A stretch of 64,000 nucleotides of DNA, from assembly GCF_014230465.1 (NCBI RefSeq), contig NZ_JAAXCY010000005.1:372001-436000 (forward strand), given 5' to 3'. The DNA comes from Pseudomonas cremoris (GTDB taxonomy: Bacteria; Pseudomonadota; Gammaproteobacteria; Pseudomonadales; Pseudomonadaceae). The position numbers and the translations under genes are program-made. The notes under the pieces were generated by a model that was not told where the DNA came from, ran no database searches, and saw only the letters and a list, made by a program, of their open reading frames with translations. Shown piece after piece: positions 8,418-15,177 of this stretch (positions are counted from its first letter, which is position 1; each line of letters starts with the position of its first letter).

Positions 8418-8920
8418 AGCCTGGGCAGATCCTGGCAGCGATCCTGCTGGCGATGATGATCAGTGCCGCCGGCACCTGGCAGGTCCAGGACTGGCGCCTC
8501 GGCAAGACGTTAGCGGAGCAGGGCGCCCAGTTCCAGACAGATTTGGCCGCGATTGGCAATGCCGCTGCAGTTCAGGCCCGCACTGAGCAGGACAGGCGGC
8601 TGGCCACCGAGCAGCAACTGGCCGCCTCCGACCAACAACATACCAAGGAGCTATCCGATGCCCAACGCAACCAGGCTCTTCTGCGCGATCGCCTTGCCAC
8701 TGCTGATGTGCGGCTGTCAGTCCTTCTCGACTCCACGGATTCAGCCAGTGGCTGCAACGTGTCCGCCGCCCCCGGTACCGTCGGCGTGGTTCATGCAGCC
8801 CGTCGAGCCCAACTTGACCCAGCGCATGCTCAACGAATTATTGCCATCACCGATGCCGGCAACCAAGGATTGATCGCGCTTCGGGCGTGCCAAGCGTATG
8901 TGAGGGCTATCGCCCGCTGA
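8414..8920 (+). CDS. Inner-membrane spanin Rz
   Basis: A 168-residue type II membrane protein: one N-terminal helix (residues 5-22) then an Ala/Gln-rich coiled coil to about residue 100, the layout of phage Rz i-spanins that join Rz1 across the periplasm to fuse the two membranes at lysis. GTG start inside GTGA overlapping the endolysin stop. The Rz1 gene is embedded in another frame at 8658-8873. Confidence 0.8.
   Translation: MKPGQILAAILLAMMISAAGTWQVQDWRLGKTLAEQGAQFQTDLAAIGNAAAVQARTEQDRRLATEQQLAASDQQHTKELSDAQRNQALLRDRLATADVRLSVLLDSTDSASGCNVSAAPGTVGVVHAARRAQLDPAHAQRIIAITDAGNQGLIALRACQAYVRAIAR
8658..8873 (+). CDS. Outer-membrane spanin Rz1 lipoprotein, nested in Rz
   Basis: Seventy-one residues wholly inside Rz in a shifted frame. 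The ATG at 8658 has AAGGAG at 8645-8650. The short signal ends in a lipobox-like LMCGC, followed by a proline-rich segment (CPPPPVP), as in Rz1 lipoproteins. Nested Rz/Rz1 pairs are known in lambdoid phages. The longer frame beginning at 8553 is not the natural start. Confidence 0.8.
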   Translation: MPNATRLFCAIALPLLMCGCQSFSTPRIQPVAATCPPPPVPSAWFMQPVEPNLTQRMLNELLPSPMPATKD

Positions 8921-9113
8921 GGTGCGAGGATTTCAGTCAAGGCTTTGACAGAATGTTACTTGTGCAGCGTTCGCAGCGTCGCATAGCGAACCATCAGGAT
9001 GTGCAGATTGTCATACTCGCACCTGTATTTATTTTTCATTTCTCGCTTGCTCGATTAGCAAAATCTGCTAATCTAGTTTTCAGCGAGCTATGTTAGTTCG
9101 CTTGGAGGCATAT

Positions 9114-9488
9114 ATGTTGACTGAAATCGGTAAATTCCTTCGAAAAGCACGCATTGACCATGGGTGGCTTTTGAAAGATATGGCTGAAGGCGTCGGAATC
9201 TCCGCAGCCCACCTTTCTACGATCGAAACCGGTAAGCGCCAGATTACGCAGGATCTGGTGAGCAGGCTGGGAGCCTTTCTCGGATTGAGGGTCGGTACAC
9301 AAGAATACGCAACACTGGAAAAGGCCGCGCTGCTCAGTCGTGGGCAGGTTGAGATCGGAACGAAAGGGATGTCTGCAAAGCACCAGGAGACGGCATTAGC
9401 TTTCTCTCGGCAGTTCAATGAGATGAATTCGAATGACCTGGATAGGATTCTTCAGGTTCTCAATTCCGCTCAAAAGAAAGGTAGATGA
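9114..9488 (+). CDS. XRE-family HTH regulator (ImmR-like)
   Basis: A 124-residue protein with a classic N-terminal helix-turn-helix (IGKFLRKARIDHG, LKDMAEGVGISAAHLSTIETG, residues 5-42). GGAGG at 9103 sets the start at 9114. The intergenic run before it is AT-rich and includes TATGTT-like promoter elements. The next gene begins two bases after its stop and encodes a metallopeptidase, so this is the regulator of an XRE/ImmA pair, known in mobile elements to control repressor cleavage or to act as a toxin-antitoxin-like unit. Confidence 0.85.
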   Translation: MLTEIGKFLRKARIDHGWLLKDMAEGVGISAAHLSTIETGKRQITQDLVSRLGAFLGLRVGTQEYATLEKAALLSRGQVEIGTKGMSAKHQETALAFSRQFNEMNSNDLDRILQVLNSAQKKGR

Positions 9489-9489
9489 G

Positions 9490-10038
9490 ATGAGTGGCCC
9501 TTCATGTGAAGTACCTGCCCGAAGTGAGGCGGAAATTTTCAAGCTTGCGGCTACAGTGCGCTCTGACTTGAAGATTACCGCCGATGCGTTCCCCATCATC
9601 GAGTTTTTAGAGCTCGGTATGCCCCAATTCTTCGAAGGGTTTGCCCTTGAGGTTGGAACGATGGCGCAGATGGGGAGTAATCATGGCCTCACGATTCCCT
9701 CGGAAAACGTGATTCGATTGAGAGAGGATGTTTACGATCGCTGTTGTGAGGGCCAAGGCAGGGACAGGTTCACGGCAGCGCATGAGCTTGGTCATTACCT
9801 GATGCACCGGAATGCACCGATTAAGTTTCACCGGGCTGAACAAGGTAGGCTGCCTGCCTATCTAGATAGCGAGTGGCAGGCAAATAGATTCGCAGGCGCG
9901 ATACTGATGCCTGAGAGTCTGATGAGGGAGTGCAATACGTTGTTTGATGTGATGCGAAGATTTGGCGTTAGCTATGACGCAGCATCATATCAAAACAGAG
10001 TTTTGGCTAAGAAAGGCAAGATGAGAATTTTGAACTGA
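9490..10038 (+). CDS. ImmA/IrrE-family metallopeptidase
   Basis: A 182-residue zinc peptidase of the ImmA/IrrE (DUF955) type. The zinc motif HELGH is in AAHELGHYLMH (about residues 97-107), and the third ligand region is in the DSEWQANRFAGAILMP stretch typical of the family. It directly follows the XRE gene, so the likely substrate is that regulator or the phage repressor. Both genes have lower GC than the late genes. Function in this remnant is unknown. Confidence 0.85.
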   Translation: MSGPSCEVPARSEAEIFKLAATVRSDLKITADAFPIIEFLELGMPQFFEGFALEVGTMAQMGSNHGLTIPSENVIRLREDVYDRCCEGQGRDRFTAAHELGHYLMHRNAPIKFHRAEQGRLPAYLDSEWQANRFAGAILMPESLMRECNTLFDVMRRFGVSYDAASYQNRVLAKKGKMRILN

Positions 10039-10178
10039 TTGGAGTTGGCGCTCCAATCAATTCGGTGAGCTTTAGAGAAGGGGCTCGCCCTTGCAGGGTA
10101 GCTGCGAAAGGAATGTTAGTCGTTTCCTAGCGGATGGCAAGAAAAAAATTCCTTCTGCTAAGGAGGTGACTATGGAAT

Positions 10179-10310
10179 ATGCCTAAAAAACCAGCCCCTA
10201 AAGGGTTCCGTTGGGTTTTCTGCCGATACCGTCGGGTGAAGAACTCGCAGCGCGTACTCGACGCATGGGAATACGGTCATGAAGCCTGGTGCTTCTTGGT
10301 CCGTTGCTAA
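10179..10310 (+). CDS. Tiny basic protein, 43 residues
   Basis: A 43-residue frame rich in Arg, Lys, Trp and Phe (KGFRWVFCRYRR near the start, HEAWCFLVRC at the end). AGGAGGTG lies at 10161-10168. A four-codon frame (ATG at 10172, MEYA) overlaps the start and is better spaced to the ribosome site, so it may be a leader. Composition is non-random and two cysteines end conserved-looking blocks. No family known to me. Confidence 0.45.
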   Translation: MPKKPAPKGFRWVFCRYRRVKNSQRVLDAWEYGHEAWCFLVRC

Positions 10311-10359
10311 GCCATGCACACTGCAATTCCTAGACTAGCGAGGATGCAGAAGCAAAAAA

Positions 10360-10390
10360 GCTCAAGAAGTGCTTCTAACACTTCTTGAGC
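10360..10390 (-). terminator. Strong terminator for minus-strand transcription
   Basis: Perfect 12-base inverted repeat GCTCAAGAAGTG/CACTTCTTGAGC with a seven-base loop. The A run at 10354-10359 gives a T run on the minus strand, so it ends transcripts coming from the right. Confidence 0.8.
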
Positions 10391-10489
10391 CTTGGTGAGG
10401 TGAATGAGGGTCTACCTAACCACCCTGATTCCTGCACAGATGTCTTGGGGAAGACGTTACCAGTGTAGTTGTGGTCTCAAATCAGGGCA
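10360..10489 (-). ncRNA. Candidate structured small RNA
   Basis: About 130 bases between two tiny genes ending in the terminator above. Minus strand reads CCCTGATT at the 5' side, closing with AATCAGGG 60 bases later, and the enclosed part has a GTCTTCCCCAAGAC hairpin, so a multi-branched fold with its own terminator is possible. I see no clear promoter. It could instead be the folded 5' leader of the gene at 10528. Confidence 0.35.
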
Positions 10490-10527
10490 AGCGAAAACCT
10501 TCCAACCCTTCTAGGGGAGGGCCTGCC

Positions 10528-10647
10528 ATGGCTTACTCGACTATGAAGAGCGTTTTTGTGCATCGCTATTTTCGTTACCGGCTTGGTCGGTGGGAAAATG
10601 TATGCCAACACTGGCGCTCTCATCCTGGTCAGTTGACCTTGTTTTAA
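10528..10647 (+). CDS. Tiny basic protein, 39 residues
   Basis: A 39-residue frame with GGGGAGG at 10514-10520, eight bases before ATG. Basic and aromatic (VFVHRYFRYRLGRW), ending HPGQLTLF. It resembles the protein at 10179 in size and character, and the two flank the RNA candidate. No family known to me; real coding status rests on the ribosome site and composition. Confidence 0.4.
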   Translation: MAYSTMKSVFVHRYFRYRLGRWENVCQHWRSHPGQLTLF

Positions 10648-10660
10648 ATGCGATAAAAAT

Positions 10661-10680
10661 GAAGCCCCTGATGGGGCTTC
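10661..10680 (-). terminator. Terminator of the SRAP gene
   Basis: GAAGCCCC/GGGGCTTC hairpin with a TTTTTA run on the minus strand, overlapping the SRAP stop. It may also serve plus-strand transcripts. Confidence 0.65.
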
Positions 10681-11371
10681 ATTTGCTGGCGGGTATCAAA
10701 GGTTCAATCAGTTCTGGTCCTTTGTTCCGCACATTGCCTAAAGCCGTGTCGACCTTGAACCACTCGAAGGCCTCAGCCGGCTCACCCTGGTGCAACACCA
10801 TCTGCTCGGCCCGCTCCTTTGTCGTGGCCGGGTCCAGCCATTCCCTGGCCAGTTCAGGCGTCAGCACCACGGGGCGACGGTCGTGAATGTCCACCATGCC
10901 GCCGGCGCTGTCGGCGGTAATGATCACAAAGCCATCATGCTCGCCAGGGCCTTCGTCCGCGTCTGGCAATTGGCCAATGGCAGCGGACAGTACGGGCGTA
11001 CCGTCCCGTCGGCGGATCAGGTAGGGCTGTTTCTTCGGGCCGCCTTCGTCGACCCACTCAAACCAGTTGTCCAAGGGCGTGATCGCTCGGTGCGGCCAGA
11101 TCGCCCGGAAGAACGGGCCGTGGGCGACCTTCTCGACGCGTGCGTTGATCGGTGCTGCTCTGTCCTTGGCCCAATGTGGTCGCCATCCCCAGCGCACCAG
11201 ATCGGCGTGCAGCAGATCGCCGTTTAGGTGGAGTAGGGCGACTTGGGTTGTCGGTGCCACGTTATAGCGCTCAAGGGGATGATCACCCACGGAGTTTGCC
11301 AAGGCATTTGGCATGCTCAGCGCCGCAACGAAATCATGGATGCCCCGATACTGTGAAAGTCTTCCGCACAT
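10679..11371 (-). CDS. yedK: SRAP domain protein (SOS response-associated peptidase, YedK/HMCES)
   Basis: A 230-residue SRAP protein that crosslinks to abasic sites in single-stranded DNA and shields them. The start at 11371 is fixed by chemistry: removal of Met exposes Cys2 of MCGR, the residue that forms the thiazolidine bond, and GGAGGGAAGG lies upstream. The family's Asn (PINAR), Glu (NWFEW) and His (DIHDRRP) active-site motifs are present. It lies downstream of a second minus-strand gene and a LexA box at 11781, so SOS control is likely. Confidence 0.9.
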   Translation of the reverse strand: MCGRLSQYRGIHDFVAALSMPNALANSVGDHPLERYNVAPTTQVALLHLNGDLLHADLVRWGWRPHWAKDRAAPINARVEKVAHGPFFRAIWPHRAITPLDNWFEWVDEGGPKKQPYLIRRRDGTPVLSAAIGQLPDADEGPGEHDGFVIITADSAGGMVDIHDRRPVVLTPELAREWLDPATTKERAEQMVLHQGEPAEAFEWFKVDTALGNVRNKGPELIEPLIPASK

Positions 11372-11399
11372 AATCCTTCCCTCCAAGCGTCAGCTGAGC

Positions 11400-11762
11400 C
11401 TAGCTGGCACTGGGGTTTTGAGCCTTACGAATCTCGCCCAGGAGCCACTGGTTCTCTCTAAACAGGTGGTCGCGCTGATCGGCGACTAGTTGAAGGCTGT
11501 AGTTCTTGGCGCCCAAATCCGAAGTAGCCAGGTTGAGCCTGGTCACTTCGGACAGCGCTTTCTTGAGTTCAGCCTCCGCAGACGCTTTGCCGGTGGACAG
11601 TTCGTCGCTGAGCTGCACCAAGCCGGAAACGTTGGCGCGTGCTTTCTTGAGCATCGCCAGGGCCTGGGTTAGCTCATCCTCGAGAAGGGCGCACTGGTGC
11701 TTGTACATTTCTAAGGGCGTTGGGCATCCGAGCCACTCGCAGGTGTCTTGATCGATGGGCAT
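11400..11762 (-). CDS. Coiled-coil protein, first gene of the LexA-controlled operon
   Basis: A 120-residue protein, nearly all predicted helix with heptad-like leucines from residue 18 to the end (ALLEDELTQALAMLKKAR). Its N-terminus has CEWLGC. No family recognised. It is 28 bases upstream of the SRAP gene on the same strand, and its start is 19 bases from the SOS box, so both genes should respond to DNA damage together. Confidence 0.65.
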   Translation of the reverse strand: MPIDQDTCEWLGCPTPLEMYKHQCALLEDELTQALAMLKKARANVSGLVQLSDELSTGKASAEAELKKALSEVTRLNLATSDLGAKNYSLQLVADQRDHLFRENQWLLGEIRKAQNPSAS

Positions 11763-11780
11763 GGGTTAGAAACTCAAATA

Positions 11781-11796
11781 CTGTATGCGTATACAG
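11781..11796 (-). promoter_or_regulatory. LexA (SOS) box
   Basis: CTGTATGCGTATACAG: a perfect CTG-N10-CAG palindrome, the LexA form of gamma-proteobacteria. It lies just upstream of the minus-strand pair 11762-10679. Confidence 0.85.
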
Positions 11797-11855
11797 TAAT
11801 CGAGGTTTGGGCGTGACGCGATTTTAGGCGACGAGCAGCACGCCATTTCCGATGA

Positions 11856-12065
11856 TTAGTCAGGTGCCATAAGTACCGCTAGGGTGAGCTTTATGAACTC
11901 TTCATTGTTATCGATGGCGGACAGGGCACCCCGGACGTTTTCAGCTACATCAGCGGAGCCGCGCTGCTCAACCCAGTTGGAAATCTCCATGATGGATGCT
12001 TCCAGGGCCAACTGGTTTTCGTAGAGCTTAGAGAGTAGGGAAGGGAGCAGGTCTGAGTTGGGCAT
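11856..12065 (-). CDS. Small acidic protein of unknown function
   Basis: Sixty-nine residues, helical and acidic, with an SNWVEQRGSADVAENVRGAL centre. I recall similar short proteins near Pseudomonas prophages but know no function. GAGGAA-type ribosome site precedes ATG at 12065. About 315 bases to its right (12066-12381) hold no convincing gene, only a GCCGCC/GGCGGC hairpin near 12150 and the start region of the next gene. Confidence 0.6.
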   Translation of the reverse strand: MPNSDLLPSLLSKLYENQLALEASIMEISNWVEQRGSADVAENVRGALSAIDNNEEFIKLTLAVLMAPD

Positions 12066-12381
12066 CGGTGTTCCTCTGGTTGAGTGAACAGCGTAGCAGT
12101 CGGCGATTGGGAGCCCACTCCAAGGTCATGAGTGTCCGCTCTCGAGCCTGAGCCGCCCTTCGCGAAAGGCGGCAATCGGCCAAAAGCGGTCACTCCGCAT
12201 GCCTACGAAGCCAGGGGCGATTCAGGTGTCGCCGAAAACATAAAAACTGTACGCCCGAAAGTCATATCCCCCCATGGAACTTCCCAAAAAAATGATGTCA
12301 ATTTGATTGCTCGTTACAGCAACAAGATCATCTTGGATCAGTCAGCGTCAGGCTATTTCCTGACACCCTATGGAGAGAGTG

Positions 12382-12807
12382 ATGAGAGCCATCATTGCGA
12401 TGTTATTGATGTTGAGTACCTACGCTCATGCTGGTTGCGGCAACATCAGTGACAGCGATCAACGCGCTTATTGCGAGGCCAAAACCAATGGCCAAAGCTG
12501 CGGCAATATCCGGGACAACGACCTTAGGGCCAGTTGCTCGGCGGAAATGAATGGCCAAAGCTGCGGCAACATCAGTGACAACGATCAGCGCGCTTACTGC
12601 AATGCCAAAGTCAACGGTCAAAGCTGCGGCAATATCCGGGACAACAACCTTCGGGCCAGTTGCTCGGCGGAAATGAATGGCCAAAGCTGCGGCAACATCA
12701 GTGACAACGATCAGCGCGCTTACTGCAATGCCAAAGTCAACGGTCAAAGCTGCGGCAACATTCAAGACAGCAACTTGCGTAACGAGTGTGATGCCATAAA
12801 GCATTGA
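12382..12807 (+). CDS. Secreted cysteine-rich 21-residue repeat protein
   Basis: A 141-residue protein. The start at 12382 has GGAGAG upstream and begins a clean signal peptide (MRAIIAMLLMLSTYAHA). The mature part is six repeats of about 21 residues alternating two types: CGNISDNDQRAYCNAKVNGQS and CGNIRDNDLRASCSAEMNGQS style, each with two cysteines 12 apart. This suggests stacked disulphide-bonded units in the periplasm or outside. Function unknown. The DNA shows a recent 126-base duplication. Confidence 0.8.
   Translation: MRAIIAMLLMLSTYAHAGCGNISDSDQRAYCEAKTNGQSCGNIRDNDLRASCSAEMNGQSCGNISDNDQRAYCNAKVNGQSCGNIRDNNLRASCSAEMNGQSCGNISDNDQRAYCNAKVNGQSCGNIQDSNLRNECDAIKH
12527..12758 (+). repeat. 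126-base tandem duplication inside the repeat gene
   Basis: Bases 12527-12632 recur without change at 12653-12758, a 126-base period equal to two protein repeats. Silent sites are identical, so the duplication is recent or homogenised. Confidence 0.9.
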
Positions 12808-12938
12808 TCTCCGAATCACGCGGGACCAGCCGCTCTTCATCGACGCTGGACCCGCGCACTTGAACTCGTCAGTTGTTAAAGCGCTTGCCGATTTCTTATC
12901 CTCGTGGCCACCTCTGCCCAATCGATACCGAAGTTCAG

Positions 12939-13118
12939 ATGTACCTCGCCACCCTCTCCCTTTTCGTCCCCGCCTCCTTCACCCGGAATGTGGCACCCGG
13001 CCCGAACAACCTGTTGTCCGTGAGCAACTCCACGCGCTACGGCTACCGCACCTCGTGCCTCGCCGGTACTGGTCGCCTGCTGACTTGCGCCGGGTTGATC
13101 GCCCTCGAAAAACACTAG
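12939..13118 (+). pseudogene. N-terminal remnant of a LysE/RhtB-family exporter
   Basis: Fifty-nine codons reading as the start of a LysE/RhtB amino-acid exporter (VAPGPNNLLSVSN is the family's first signature, then RYGYRTS). The frame stops after the second helix begins, and the remaining 140 or so residues are absent. The following 370 bases (13119-13486) show nothing I can identify, so the gene was truncated by a rearrangement. Confidence 0.75.
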
Positions 13119-13486
13119 ATTTACGAACACTGCTGAACGATTTAGCCAATCTGTTGCATCGACCGGAGACTTCTCCGAACAAGACCAAATATCCTACGCA
13201 GAGCTAGAATGGGGTGAGTACGGATGCCAATCAAGAGGATGAGCGGTCCTGCGTTTGAGCTCTAAACCCACTGTCCGCATTGGGACGAACGCGGCCATAT
13301 GATTTGTCTCACGAGTCGCGGGCTATTGGTGGGTTGTGTTCGGTCGGCAGGACGCCGGGGGAGGGGCAAAAACAGTTCCCAAACCAAAACCGCACCCCTT
13401 GCAGAATGCGGCCTGTAGCTTGGTTGGTAGCTGCAAGTAAAGGAACGCCAGCGACCTTCAAGGCACCAGCCCGCTTGATTTTGCAT

Positions 13487-13551
13487 AGCGGTCTTGAAAA
13501 CCGGCGAACGTTAATAGCGTTCCCAGGGTTCGAATCCCTGGTTTCCCGCCA
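13487..13551 (+). other. 3' fragment of tRNA-Ser(UGA), attachment-site scar
   Basis: From the anticodon arm (GCGGTCTTGAAAACC, anticodon TGA) through a long variable arm, T arm (CAGGGTTCGAATCCCTG) to CCA at 13549-13551. The 5' half is missing: no GGGAAAC acceptor strand lies upstream. The kept part is the portion of tRNA genes commonly used as integrase att sites, so this is probably an attL/attR left by an island or prophage. Confidence 0.8.
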
Positions 13552-13562
13552 AACAGATAAAG

Positions 13563-13598
13563 AAATCCCGCGCGCCAGAGGCTTAGCGGGATTTTTTT
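13563..13598 (+). terminator. Terminator after the tRNA-Ser fragment
   Basis: AAATCCCGC/GCGGGATTT stem with a run of eight Ts, the usual terminator carried along behind a tRNA gene. Confidence 0.8.
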
Positions 13599-13733
13599 TG
13601 CCTGCGATTTGGATTTCTACCCCGTCTGTACCCCCGTTTGTGACGGGATTTGCAGGGGCTGTGTGGGCCGGTGTGGCGGCGGAGGTGTGCGCAAAAGTGA
13701 CAGGCCGGCAGCTCCGCTACGGAATAGGCCTGT

Positions 13734-14069
13734 GTGGTAGGGCTGGCACTTCGACGAGTCTGTCAGCGCCAAACCTGCGGGCTGTCGACGTGCTTGGTGG
13801 CGCTCGAGAGCACCATCCGACGCCGCCTGAGCAGCAATGCACGGTTCAGCGAGGCCGAGTCCGAGCGGGTGGTGCGTCTGACACGGGTGTATGCCGAGGC
13901 AGTTGAACTGTTTGGCGGCGATGAGCGCGCGGCGCTGTTGTGGCCGAATACCCCGGCCGACTACCTTCCTGACCAACCGGCGATCTGGCTGGTGCGCCTG
14001 TCGGTGATGGACTCGGGTGCCCGGCTGATTGCGTCCCATATCCGCCGCACCGCCCATTGCATCTTCTGA
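13734..14069 (+). pseudogene. Degraded Xre/MbcA/ParS-type antitoxin gene
   Basis: Reads as the antitoxin of a RES-Xre pair: STIRRRLSSNARFSEAESERVVRLTRVYAEAVELFGGDERAALLW is a good match in style to the DUF2384 region, followed by NTPADYL and an SGARLIASHIRRTAHCIF end. The N-terminal helix-turn-helix is eroded (CQRQTCGLST instead of a proper TGLST-type helix) and the family Gly-Gly loop is damaged. It ends in a TGATG overlap with the toxin remnant, the normal arrangement. Confidence 0.7.
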
Positions 14070-14511
14070 TGCAACTGTGGCGCATTTCAGCCTTCCCAGG
14101 TTTGAGTGGGTTGGGTGACATCATGCCGATGGCTGTTGGCACACCTTGTCACGCTCGGTTATCTATGCCGCTGAACACCCTGCGCTGGCCATGGTTGAGG
14201 TGTTGGCGCATATGCGACTGAGTCTGGCGAACATTCCGTCAACCTTGCAGCTGATCCGAATCGAAGTGGCGCCTGGGGCATTGATCGGTTCATCGCAGGC
14301 GTTACCGGTCGGTTGGCAGGCCAATGAGCCGACCTCGCATGCGATGGGCATTCGTTGGCTGGATGCGGGGGTGGAGTTTCTGTTGCCAGTACCGTCAGCA
14401 TTGATACCCCACGCGAGCAATTACTTGGTTAACACAGCTCACCCACAGGCACAGACACACTTGGTCGAGAGTATTGAGCCGTTTTGGTTTGATAAGCGAT
14501 ACCTGCGTTAG
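14069..14511 (+). pseudogene. RES-domain toxin inactivated by a frameshift
   Basis: RES toxins of RES-Xre systems degrade NAD+. The normal start MQLWRISAFPGLSGLG is present at 14069 but the frame is lost near 14118; one base short, it resumes as HTLSRSVIYAAEHPALAMVEVLAHM and runs to the family end EPFWFDKRYLR. The length (443 bases, two modulo three) fits a single-base deletion. The conserved Arg (WRIS), Tyr (VIYAAE) and Glu (MVEVLAH) are otherwise all retained, so decay is recent. Confidence 0.8.
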
Positions 14512-14566
14512 CAAGCGAGAAGGGAGTTTGCGAGTATGAGCCTGATACCTATAGATCGGTCGACCT

Positions 14567-14616
14567 CCAGCATGGGGTGCTTGGGGTCGAGTGTTCGAAT
14601 CACTCCGTCCCGACCA
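14567..14616 (+). other. 3' fragment of tRNA-Pro(GGG), attachment-site scar
   Basis: CAGCATGGGGTGC anticodon arm (anticodon GGG), then GGGGTCGAG, T arm GAGTGTTCGAATCACTC and CCGTCCCGACCA, ending at 14616. The D arm and 5' acceptor strand are absent upstream. Like the serine fragment this looks like the att half kept after integration or deletion. Confidence 0.75.
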
Positions 14617-14633
14617 TATAATTCAATGACTTG

Positions 14634-14660
14634 GCCCAATCTTCACCGGTTGGGCTTTTT
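14634..14660 (+). terminator. Terminator behind the tRNA-Pro fragment
   Basis: GCCCAA/TTGGGC stem, ten-base loop, five Ts; probably carried with the tRNA fragment. Confidence 0.75.
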
Positions 14661-14774
14661 CATGTCTGGGAAAAACCCCCTACTAAAACCCCTACCGGTG
14701 GGTGGGCTGCCGTGAGTCGCAGGTTCTCGCCCCTTTTGTTGGCGCAGAAAGCCGAAGGGGGGTGTGATCGCAGA

Positions 14775-14945
14775 TGACGTTGCAGGGCACCATCCGACGC
14801 CCACTGAGCAGTTGCGCATGCTTGGGCCCAGAGTAAGTCGGAGCGGCTGATGCGGATGACGCACGCGTATACCGATGCGTTGAGACTGTTTGGTGAGATG
14901 AGGCTGCTGCTTTGTCGTGGCTGAACACGCTTGCTGATTACCTAC
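14775..14945 (+). pseudogene. Second, heavily decayed Xre antitoxin remnant
   Basis: Pieces in different frames match the antitoxin remnant at 13734: GTIRRPLSSCACLGPE, then SERLMRMTHAYTDALRLFGE, then ALSWLNTLADYL. At the DNA level CACCATCCGACGCC and the following order of blocks are shared. Several indels break it. It is a second homologue, not a copy of the first, since identity is only partial. Confidence 0.6.
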
Positions 14946-14957
14946 ACGATCGGCCGA

Positions 14958-15176
14958 TCAGCGAAGGAACTTGACGTACACGAGTTCAGGATCATATTCG
15001 TCAAGGTTTTCGATTCGTCCGCTCGGTATAAAACCAGCCTTCGCAATCAATGCTTGTGAAATACTGTTGGAGGCATTGGTTGAAATAAACAACTTGGGTG
15101 TTTTGCTCATGGCTTCGGCTGCAGATAGTAGACGCAATGCCACACCCAGACGCCGATGAGTCGGTGACACGACCAC
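14958..15176 (-). pseudogene. C-terminal fragment of a GNAT acetyltransferase
   Basis: Seventy-two codons containing the acetyl-CoA binding motif A region ([18 protein letters not shown]) and motif B (FISTNASNSISQALIAKAGF) of a GNAT enzyme. The N-terminal half is missing at 15176, exactly where a different gene fragment of the opposite strand starts, so a deletion or inversion joined them. Confidence 0.7.
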
Positions 15177-15177
15177 C

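Noticed and set aside
12132..12452. 106-codon plus frame
   Set aside because: Overlaps the repeat gene's signal peptide in another frame and has no ribosome site.
12382..12807. Regular repeats resembling a CRISPR array
   Set aside because: Units are contiguous, in frame and coding, with no spacers.
13487..13551. Functional tRNA-Ser gene
   Set aside because: The 5' acceptor strand and D arm are missing, so it cannot fold as a whole tRNA.
13280..13906. 208-codon plus-strand frame
   Set aside because: Crosses the tRNA-Ser fragment, its terminator and the start of the antitoxin relic; composition is not protein-like.
14567..14616. Functional tRNA-Pro gene
   Set aside because: Only the anticodon arm to CCA part is present.
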